In this document: piece by piece, positions 1-6,355 of the stretch | How the letters are laid out: the number at the start of each line of letters is the position of its first letter | Position numbering within the stretch: position 1 is the stretch's first letter | DNA from: Streptomyces sp. CB09001 | Lineage (GTDB): Bacteria > Actinomycetota > Actinomycetes > Streptomycetales > Streptomycetaceae | DNA: 64,000 bases | Direction: 5' to 3' | Assembly (NCBI RefSeq): GCF_003369795.1 | Contig: NZ_CP026730.1 | Span: 1,054,001-1,118,000 of the forward strand | Notes under the pieces: generated by a model | Databases searched by the model: none | Told to the model about the DNA's origin: nothing | Seen by the model: the letters and a program-made list of their open reading frames with translations, nothing else | Made by a program: the position numbers and the translations under genes

Positions 1-272
1 TCGTCCGCCGCGTCGGCGACGGCCCACTGGACGCCGCGCTCCCGTTCCCAGGCGCGCTGCCACTCGGTGATCCAGCCCCGCACCTCCTCCTCGGAGTCGG
101 CGGCGCGGACGTGCCACTGGTGCATCACCGGGTCCTGGAAGGCCGCGTGCACGGCGGGGGCGTCCTCGGTGCGCCACGGGCGCAGCACCAGCCCGTCGCC
201 GGTGGGGAGCGTGGGCTGCGGGGCGCGGGAAAGGGTGCCGGCCGGGAGGACCGGGCGGGTCAGGAAAGGCAT
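1..272 (-). CDS. GNAT-family N-acetyltransferase (partial, C-terminus outside window)
   Basis: Only the first 90 or so residues are present; the gene runs off the left edge. The translation has a segment GLVLRPWRTEDAPAVHAAF, the typical first strand and helix of RimJ/RimL-type GNAT acetyltransferases, followed by WITEWQRAWERERG. The ATG at 272 is chosen because GGCAGGA precedes it by about 8 nt; another in-frame ATG lies 9 nt upstream at 281. The family transfers acetyl from acetyl-CoA to an amine, often a ribosomal protein N-terminus or a small molecule. The substrate here cannot be told, and the acetyl-CoA binding motif lies beyond the edge. It is divergent from the pseudouridine synthase gene. 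Confidence 0.75.
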   Translation of the reverse strand, partial: MPFLTRPVLPAGTLSRAPQPTLPTGDGLVLRPWRTEDAPAVHAAFQDPVMHQWHVRAADSEEEVRGWITEWQRAWERERGVQWAVADAAD

Positions 273-378
273 GGACGGCATCCTGCCAACGGGCTCGGAC
301 CGCGGCCCAGCGGTTTTCCGGCGGACCCGGCCCACTCGGCCTGCCGCAGCGGGTCACCGCCTCGTACGCTGGCAGGTG

Positions 379-1329
379 ATGAGACGCCGTACCCCTCCCC
401 CGCCCTCGCCCCTGCCGCAGCGCGACGGCATCGACGCGGTGCGGGTACGGCTGCCCGCGGACGGGCCGTGGTGCACGGTGCGCGAGCACCTGACGGAGCG
501 GCTGTCGGGGGCGGGCGCCGGCGTCGTGGACGGCATGTTCGACGCCGGGCTGTTCGTCGGGGCGGACGGGCGCCCCGTGGCGGGCGACGCGCCGTACGAG
601 CCGGGCATGTTCGTGTGGTTCCACCGCGAGCTGCCCGCCGAGGTGCCGGTGCCCTTCCCACTGGAGGTCGTGTACCGCGACGCGCACATCGTCGTCGTGG
701 ACAAGCCGCACTTCCTGGCCACCACCCCGCGCGGCGGCCACGTCACGCAGACGGCGCTGGCACGGCTGCGCCGGGAGCTGGACATCCCGGCGCTGGGTGC
801 CGCGCACCGCCTGGACCGGCTCACGGCGGGGCTCGTCCTGTTCACCGTGCGCCCCGGGGAGCGCGGCGCGTACCAGGGCCTGTTCGCCGCCCGGCGGGTG
901 CACAAGGAGTACGAGGCCGTCGCCCCGTACGACGCGGCGCTCGCCCTCCCCCGGACGGTCCGCAGCCGGATCCTGAAGGAGCGCGGGGTGCTCGCCGCCC
1001 GCGAGGTGGCCGGCGAGCCGAACGCCGTGACCCGCGTCGAGCTGCTCGCACACCGGCCGGAGCACGGGCTGGGCCGGTACCGGCTGGTGCCCGGCACCGG
1101 CCAGACGCACCAGCTGCGCGTCCACATGAACGCGCTCGGCGTGCCGATCCTCGGCGACCCCCTCTATCCGGAGGTGGCCGCTCCGGTGCCGGCCGGTGAC
1201 TTCCGGCGCCCGCTGCAACTGCTCGCGCGGGAGCTGGGATTCACCGATCCGGTCACCGGGCGCGAGCACCGCTTCCGCAGCGGCCGGTCCCTCGGCGCCT
1301 GGACCGCGTACGAGGACTGGGCCGCGTAA
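379..1329 (+). CDS. RluA-family RNA pseudouridine synthase
   Basis: A 316-residue protein that should isomerise uridine to pseudouridine in rRNA or tRNA in the cytoplasm. The catalytic signature of the RluA family is present as GAAHRLDRLTAGLVLF at about residues 140-155, with the nucleophilic Asp at about 146. It is preceded by the family segment VVYRDAHIVVVDKPHFL and followed by the late motif GRYRLVPGTGQTHQLRVHM. The N-terminal 90 residues could form a small S4-like RNA-binding region, but this is weak. I chose ATG 379, where family similarity begins; the open frame extends upstream to 67, but that part overlaps the divergent GNAT gene and has no family character. SD-like GGCAGG sits too close (2 nt) to be convincing, so the start is uncertain. 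The RNA target is unknown. Confidence 0.85.
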   Translation: MRRRTPPPPSPLPQRDGIDAVRVRLPADGPWCTVREHLTERLSGAGAGVVDGMFDAGLFVGADGRPVAGDAPYEPGMFVWFHRELPAEVPVPFPLEVVYRDAHIVVVDKPHFLATTPRGGHVTQTALARLRRELDIPALGAAHRLDRLTAGLVLFTVRPGERGAYQGLFAARRVHKEYEAVAPYDAALALPRTVRSRILKERGVLAAREVAGEPNAVTRVELLAHRPEHGLGRYRLVPGTGQTHQLRVHMNALGVPILGDPLYPEVAAPVPAGDFRRPLQLLARELGFTDPVTGREHRFRSGRSLGAWTAYEDWAA

Positions 1330-1350
1330 AGGACCGGGCCGGGTCGGCCG

Positions 1351-2847
1351 TCAGTAGCCGCGCCACCAGAGCAGGAACCGCTGCCAGGCACCGCGGGGGC
1401 GGGGGTGCCCCGCTCCCGGCGCCTGCTGGGGCTCGGCGGCCGTCACCGACGCGGGCTGCGGCGGTTGGGAGGGCAGCGGGGGCTGGGTCCGCCGTTCCGG
1501 CTTCGGCAGGCCGACGTGCCAGGGGGCGCTCCGGGCCGGGGCCGGTGCGTGACTCGGCTGCTGCATGATGTCCTGCTGTGCCCGGGGCTCGAAACGCACC
1601 GGGAGTTCCACCAGGTGCCGCGAGGCGATCGACGACCGCCAGCGCAGGTCGTCCTCGTCGCAGTCGAGCTGGAGGTCGGGCAGCCGCATCAGCAGTGCGT
1701 CGATGCCGGCGTCGGCGATGGCCCGCCCGATGTCCTGGCCGGGGCACTCGTGCGGCCCGCCGCCGAAGGCGAGGTGGGCGCGGTTGCCCATCATGCTGGC
1801 GCTCAGGTCCGGGCGGATGCGCGGGTCGACGTTGCCCGGCGCGATGCCGAGCAGCAGGCCGTCGCCGGCGCGGATGCGCTGGCCGCCGAGTTCCGTCTCC
1901 TGCTTGGCGAAGTAGGCGAAGACGGTGCTGAACGGCGGCTCGTCCCACAGGGACTGCTCGACCGCCTGGGGCACCGTCATCTGCCCGCCGCTGAGCTGGG
2001 CGCGGAAGCCCGGGTCGGTGAGCACCACGCGCATCACGTTGGCGATCAGGTTGACCGTCGCCTCGTAGGCGGCCAGCAGGACCACCCGCAGGTGTTCGCG
2101 GACCTCGTCGTCGGTGAGCCCGGCCGGGTGGTTGACGAGACGGCCGGCGATGTCGTCGGCCGGGTCGGCCCGGCGGGCGGCGGTGAGCCGTCCCAGCGCC
2201 TCCATGACGTAGGCGTGGCTGGCGATCGCCGTGTCGGTGCCCTTGAGGGTGTCGCGGGCGGCCTCCACCAGGCGGTCGTTGTACTCCTCGGGCATGCCGA
2301 GCAGATGGCACATCACGCCCATCGGCAGGTGCTCGGCGAACCGGCTGACGAGGTCGGCGCGGCCCTCCTCGCAGAAGCGGTTGACGACGCGCTGGGTGTA
2401 GCGCTTGATGTGCCGGCGCAGCTCGCGGTAGTCGAGGTCGGACATGGCGCTGGTGACCGCGCCGCGCAGGCGCTTGTGCTCGTCGCCCTCGGCGTGCGAG
2501 CAGATGGGCTGCCAGGCGATGTGCGGCATGAGGGGGTGGTCGGGCTTGACCATGCCCTCGTTGAGCGGGGTCCAGATCCGGCTGTCGCGGCAGAACTGGG
2601 AGGGGGTGCTCACCATGTGCAGGTTCTCGGCGTGCCCGAGGACCACCCACATGGGTACGTCGTCGTGGAGCAGCGCGGGCGCCACCGGCCCGTGCTGCTC
2701 GCGCAGCTTCTCGTACAGCTCTTCCAGGTCGTCCGCCTCGTGCAGCCGGTGCAGTCCGCCCGGCCCGAGGCCGTGCGCGGGGCAGCCGGGGGGTGGTTCG
2801 AGCAGGGGTTCGCCCGTTCCGGTCGGGGAGTGGCTTTCAGGCGTCAC
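1351..2847 (-). CDS. rarE: Conservon cytochrome P450 (CYP157-like, lacks ExxR)
   Basis: Last gene of the rar conservon, 498 residues. The heme-thiolate loop FGGGPHECPGQDIG is intact, with its Cys at about residue 368. The I-helix region reads LLAAYEATVNLIANVM. The K-helix, normally ExxR, reads VEQSLWDEPP (about 296-305), so both the Glu and the Arg are replaced. Loss of ExxR is a known peculiarity of the CYP157 family in S. coelicolor. The P450 domain ends near residue 415 and is followed by a proline-rich linker and the aromatic/basic tail WQRFLLWWRGY. The start is a GTG at 2847, after GGAGCGAGACT; a TTG at 2865 is in frame but less likely. It lies 79 nt downstream of rarD, so it is probably cotranscribed. 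Conservons influence aerial growth and antibiotic production; the substrate is unknown and monooxygenase activity may be absent. Confidence 0.9.
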   Translation of the reverse strand: MTPESHSPTGTGEPLLEPPPGCPAHGLGPGGLHRLHEADDLEELYEKLREQHGPVAPALLHDDVPMWVVLGHAENLHMVSTPSQFCRDSRIWTPLNEGMVKPDHPLMPHIAWQPICSHAEGDEHKRLRGAVTSAMSDLDYRELRRHIKRYTQRVVNRFCEEGRADLVSRFAEHLPMGVMCHLLGMPEEYNDRLVEAARDTLKGTDTAIASHAYVMEALGRLTAARRADPADDIAGRLVNHPAGLTDDEVREHLRVVLLAAYEATVNLIANVMRVVLTDPGFRAQLSGGQMTVPQAVEQSLWDEPPFSTVFAYFAKQETELGGQRIRAGDGLLLGIAPGNVDPRIRPDLSASMMGNRAHLAFGGGPHECPGQDIGRAIADAGIDALLMRLPDLQLDCDEDDLRWRSSIASRHLVELPVRFEPRAQQDIMQQPSHAPAPARSAPWHVGLPKPERRTQPPLPSQPPQPASVTAAEPQQAPGAGHPRPRGAWQRFLLWWRGY

Positions 2848-2925
2848 AGTCTCGCTCCGCAACAAAAGGTGTGGTCACGTCAGAAGGGGTGGGTCACGTC
2901 GGAGGTGGTGGGTGGGGCGCGCGGG

Positions 2926-3546
2926 TCAGGTGAGCGCGCCCTTCATGGCGAGGGAGTGCAGGAAGCGCATCAGGGTCATCAGGACGTCCCGGCTGGAGGC
3001 CCGGCGCCGCACGTCGCAGTCGAGGATGGGGATCTCCTCGGGCAGGTCGAGCGCGGTGCGCAGTTCCGCGACGGGGTAACGGGGGGCGTCGGGGAAGGTG
3101 TTGACGGCGACGACGAAGGGCACGCCGCGTTCCTCCAGGCGGCCCATGACGTCGAAGCTGACCTCCAGGCGGCGGGTGTCGACCAGGACGACCGCGCCGA
3201 GGGCGCCCTCGAACAGGCCGTTCCACAGGAACCAGAAGCGCTCCTGGCCGGGCGTGCCGAAGAGGTAGAGCACCAGCTCGTCGGTGATGCTGATGCGGCC
3301 GAAGTCCATGGCGACGGTGGTGGCCGTCTTGGAGGCCGAGCCGTAGTTGTCGTCGACGCCGATGCCGGCCTGGGTCATCGTCTCCTCGGTGGTCAGCGGC
3401 CGGATCTCGCTGACCGAACCGACCATGGTGGTCTTGCCGACCCCGAAGCCGCCCACGATGACGATTTTCACGGCGGCCTCGGCCGTGTGCGGCAGCCGGT
3501 CCTCGGTGCGTGGGCCCGGGATCGTGTCAGAGCTTTTGAAGTCCAT
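2926..3546 (-). CDS. rarD: Conservon Ras-like GTPase RarD
   Basis: A 206-residue small GTPase of the conservon type (MglA/Rab-like). The P-loop GGFGVGKTT is at residues 32-40. The switch II motif, WDTAGQE in eukaryotic Ras, is present as LFGTPGQERF. The guanine-specificity motif NKxD is altered to VNTF. It should bind GTP and, with RarB and RarC, form the membrane-peripheral module attached to the RarA sensor. The ATG at 3546 overlaps the end of rarC by 20 nt, implying translational coupling. Conservons repeat this A-B-C-D order many times per Streptomyces genome, and this copy carries a P450 as fifth gene. Confidence 0.93.
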   Translation of the reverse strand: MDFKSSDTIPGPRTEDRLPHTAEAAVKIVIVGGFGVGKTTMVGSVSEIRPLTTEETMTQAGIGVDDNYGSASKTATTVAMDFGRISITDELVLYLFGTPGQERFWFLWNGLFEGALGAVVLVDTRRLEVSFDVMGRLEERGVPFVVAVNTFPDAPRYPVAELRTALDLPEEIPILDCDVRRRASSRDVLMTLMRFLHSLAMKGALT

Positions 3547-3961
3547 GCATCACCGCTTCGAGGAGGTTTCGGTCGGCGACCTTCTGGCGGACGATCGGGG
3601 CGCGGGCCTGCACCAGTTCCGACGCCAGCAGGTCGGTGAGCAGCACGGTCACCACACTGAACGGCAGGCTCAGATAGGCCGACAGCTCGGCCACGGACAG
3701 GGGCGCGGCGCACAGCCGCAGCAGGGCGGCCTGTTCCGGTGTGGCGGACACCGGAGGGTCGGCGCGGGCCACGATCAGGGTGACGAGGTCGATGTCGGCG
3801 CGTTCGCCGCCTCCTTCACCGCCGATGACGAAGAGCCGCTCGGGGTTGCGGACCTCGCCCTCCCTAACGGACGCGCCGGGAGGGGCGGGCGCGGCGGGCC
3901 GGTGGGGCGCGGCGGGCCGGTCGGGCCCGGGGGATCGCCTCTGGCGCCTGGGAGGAGTCAT
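3527..3961 (-). CDS. rarC: Conservon DUF742 protein RarC
   Basis: A 144-residue DUF742 protein. The first 45 residues are Pro/Arg-rich and disordered. The conserved domain begins at RNPERLFVIGG and includes LIVARAD, then a winged-helix-like segment (LSVAELSAYLSLPFSVVTVLL) and ends in NLLEAVMHGLQKL. DUF742 proteins always sit between the roadblock and GTPase genes in conservons; their role is thought to be in assembly of the signalling complex, but the biochemical function is unknown. The start overlaps the rarB stop in an ATGA arrangement, and the end overlaps rarD by 20 nt. Confidence 0.92.
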   Translation of the reverse strand: MTPPRRQRRSPGPDRPAAPHRPAAPAPPGASVREGEVRNPERLFVIGGEGGGERADIDLVTLIVARADPPVSATPEQAALLRLCAAPLSVAELSAYLSLPFSVVTVLLTDLLASELVQARAPIVRQKVADRNLLEAVMHGLQKL

Positions 3962-4365
3962 ACGGTCTGCCCGTTGCGCCGTGCCGGACTGGTGAGGTGG
4001 GGGCCGATCCGGGCGACCAGGTCGGCCATGCTCAGGCCCATCCGGCCGGGTTCGCAGCGGACGTCGGAGAGTACGGCGAGATAGGCGTTGGGACCGGCGG
4101 CCATCAGGTAGAAGTAGCCGCCGTTCATCTCGATGAGCACCATCTTCATGTCGCCGTCGCTGGTGGGGATCTCCTGGCTGACGGCGCTGGCCAGGCTCTG
4201 CAGTCCCGCGCAGGCGGCGGCGACCCGGTCGGCGGCGTCCGGGTCTCCGGAGTAGCGGGCGATGCGCAGGCCGTCGGCGGAGAGCACCACGATCATCTCG
4301 ATGCCCGGGACACCGTCGTAGAGGTCCCGGAGCATCCAGTCGAACTTGCCTTGCTGCTCGATCAC
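3958..4365 (-). CDS. rarB: Conservon roadblock/LC7 protein RarB
   Basis: A 135-residue roadblock/LC7-domain protein, the family that regulates small GTPases (MglB-like). Typical segments are LDWMLRDL-like (here FDWMLRDLYDGVPGIEMIVVL), DGLRIARY, and the strand-rich centre KMVLIEMNGGYFYLMAAG. It likely acts as a GTPase partner of RarD. The start is GTG 4365, overlapping the rarA stop in a GTGA arrangement, so translation is coupled to rarA. Confidence 0.93.
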   Translation of the reverse strand: MIEQQGKFDWMLRDLYDGVPGIEMIVVLSADGLRIARYSGDPDAADRVAAACAGLQSLASAVSQEIPTSDGDMKMVLIEMNGGYFYLMAAGPNAYLAVLSDVRCEPGRMGLSMADLVARIGPHLTSPARRNGQTV

Positions 4366-5987
4366 TTGAGGTTCCCCTCGTCGTCAGCCGGGGCGTGGGC
4401 CGGCTGGTTGCTGCTGGACTGCTGGTGGGCCTGGGTGCTGCCCGGGTGCTGCTTGAGCCCCTCCCAGAAGGCGCCGATGAAGTGGCCCGGCGGGAGGCCG
4501 CCCTGGTCCTTGTCCTGCGCGGGCTCCGGCTCCGCGGGCGCCGGGATGCCGTTGCGGGCGCGTTCGGCGGCCTGCCGTGCCTCGCGTTCGGCGTCCTCCC
4601 GCTCCCACGCCGCCTGCTCGGCGAGGCGCTGGCTGAGCGGCATCTTGACCCGGCTGCGGCGCTGCGGGAGCCCGCCCGCCGTCCACTCGGTCACCTCCGG
4701 AACGTCGTCCTCCATGGACACCGTCGCGGGGATCCGGGGGCTGGTGGGACGGCGCTTCTTGGGCTTGCGCTCCGGTCCCGGCAGCGCGTCGGGGCCGGGG
4801 GTGGGGATCGAGGTCGCGCCGATGCCGTGGGCGAGGCCGACGCCGGGCTCGGTGGTCATCATCTTGCTGGGCACGATGAGGATGGCGCGGACGCCGCCGT
4901 ACGCGGAGGCGCGCAGCGAGACGTCCATGCCGAACTGGGTGCACAGCCGGCCGACGACGGACAGGCCCAGGCGCGGGTGGTGGGCGAGGTCCTGTACGTC
5001 GGTGCCGCGCTTGGCCTGCTCCAGCAGGCCCTCGATGCGGCCGCGGGACTCCTCGCTGAGGCTGACGCCGGCGTCCTCGATCTCGATGCACACACCGCTC
5101 TGCACCTCGGTGGCGGTGACGTGCACCTTGGCCGCGGGCGGCGAGTAGCGGGTGGCGTTGTCGAGGAGTTCCGCGGCGGCGTGGATGACCGGTTCGACGG
5201 CGGTGCCCTTGATGTTCACCTTGGCGATGGAGGCCAGGTTGATCCGGCGGTACTCCAGGATCCGGGACATGGCGCCGCGCAGCACGCTGTAGAGGGCGAC
5301 CGGTTCGGGCCACTGGCGTCCGGGCCGGCCGCCGCCGATCACGGAGATGGAGTCGGCGAGGCGGCCGATCAGCGAGGTGCCGTGGTCGATGCGCAGGAGG
5401 TCGTCGAAGACCTCGGGGTTGCGCCCGTGGTCCTCCTCCATCTCGCGGAGTTCCTTCTGCTGCTGGTGGACGATCGCCTGGACACGGCGGGCGATGTCGA
5501 CGAAGGAGCGCTCCGCGGACTCGCGCATCGCGTCCTCGTGGTCGACGATCTCGCAGACCATCCGGATCAGCTCGCGCTGCGGCCCGCCGAGTTCGGTGTA
5601 GGCGGGCTTCACCTCGCCGAGGCGGCTCATCAGCTCGCGGGGCGTGACGCCCCGGCGCATGAAGTGCAGGACGTCGGGGATGACTTCGGCGCCGAGGCGG
5701 ACCATCTCCTCGTGGTGGCTCGCGGCCCGGTGCTCCAGATACGCGGTGTGACGGGCGTGTTCGGCGCCGAGGGCCCGCAGCGCGCGGCCGCGGCGTACCG
5801 CTTCGGCGGCCGCGGCGATCACGAGGACGGTGGCGACGGCACCGCACAGGCCGACGGCGAGCCGGGCCGGTTCCGTCACGAGGGCGACGGCGGCCCCGGT
5901 GGCCGCGGCCATCATTATGGCCGGCAGCAACAGCGTTCGCGCGTAGGGAAGTTCACGGCGACCTGGAGGGGAATCAACACTCACCAT
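4362..5987 (-). CDS. rarA: Conservon sensor histidine-kinase-like protein RarA
   Basis: A 541-residue membrane protein and first gene of the conservon. Two hydrophobic segments lie near the N-terminus (about residues 15-35 and 40-60: LLLPAIMMAAATGAAVALV and LAVGLCGAVATVLVIAAAA). A cytoplasmic region with an LREME coiled segment follows, then a HATPase_c domain: N-box LLDNATRYSPPA, G1-type EDAGVSLSEE, and LGLSVVGRLCTQFG. No clear phospho-acceptor His box is visible, as is usual for conservon kinases, which signal through the RarB-D module rather than a response regulator. The C-terminal 130 residues are low complexity. ATG 5987 is preceded by GAGGG at 5 nt; the longer open frame upstream is not supported. 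Confidence 0.92.
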   Translation of the reverse strand: MVSVDSPPGRRELPYARTLLLPAIMMAAATGAAVALVTEPARLAVGLCGAVATVLVIAAAAEAVRRGRALRALGAEHARHTAYLEHRAASHHEEMVRLGAEVIPDVLHFMRRGVTPRELMSRLGEVKPAYTELGGPQRELIRMVCEIVDHEDAMRESAERSFVDIARRVQAIVHQQQKELREMEEDHGRNPEVFDDLLRIDHGTSLIGRLADSISVIGGGRPGRQWPEPVALYSVLRGAMSRILEYRRINLASIAKVNIKGTAVEPVIHAAAELLDNATRYSPPAAKVHVTATEVQSGVCIEIEDAGVSLSEESRGRIEGLLEQAKRGTDVQDLAHHPRLGLSVVGRLCTQFGMDVSLRASAYGGVRAILIVPSKMMTTEPGVGLAHGIGATSIPTPGPDALPGPERKPKKRRPTSPRIPATVSMEDDVPEVTEWTAGGLPQRRSRVKMPLSQRLAEQAAWEREDAEREARQAAERARNGIPAPAEPEPAQDKDQGGLPPGHFIGAFWEGLKQHPGSTQAHQQSSSNQPAHAPADDEGNLK

Positions 5988-6308
5988 GTAGGCCCTCTGA
6001 AAAGGAATCGGCTGGGATGGGGAAGCTTGCGGCGGGGTATGTCTGGGAGTTGTCGGGATCTTCGGCGCATTGGGAACAAGCGCGCGATTACACCTCAACT
6101 CGGTGCGCTGCGGGCGAGCTTAGTCCGGGGGGATCAACGCCGTGTCATATTCGGCAAGCACCTGAAACGGGCATGGGGACTGGAGTATGGTCGGGCCCAT
6201 TTGCACGCCGGGGAGTCATTCGAACACATGGAGTAATGCCTCAAGGGTGCTCGAAAATCACTCACCGTGATGAGGGACCGGCGGCGCGGTGGGTGGGGAA
6301 CGCGCGAA
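5988..6308. other. Intergenic region upstream of rarA, no gene seen
   Basis: About 320 nt between the rarA start and the helY terminator. Base composition is visibly less GC-rich than the flanking genes, which fits a regulatory region for the rar operon. No convincing ORF, tRNA or riboswitch was found. I could not place a confident -35/-10 pair; TAAGCT on the minus strand near 6118-6123 is a possible -10 without a well-spaced partner. Confidence 0.5.
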
Positions 6309-6334
6309 GGCCCGGCGGGTTCTCCCGCCGGGCC
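6309..6334 (-). terminator. Terminator after helY
   Basis: An 11-bp perfect stem (GGCCCGGCGGG paired with CCCGCCGGGCC) around a 4-nt loop, 22 nt downstream of the helY stop codon. There is no U-tract on the minus strand, which is common in Streptomyces. It separates helY from the rar regulatory region. Confidence 0.7.
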
Positions 6335-6355
6335 GGTGAGGTGTCGGAGCCGGGG

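Noticed and set aside
67..378. N-terminal extension of the pseudouridine synthase frame
   Set aside because: It overlaps the divergent GNAT gene antisense, has no family character, and lacks a ribosome site.
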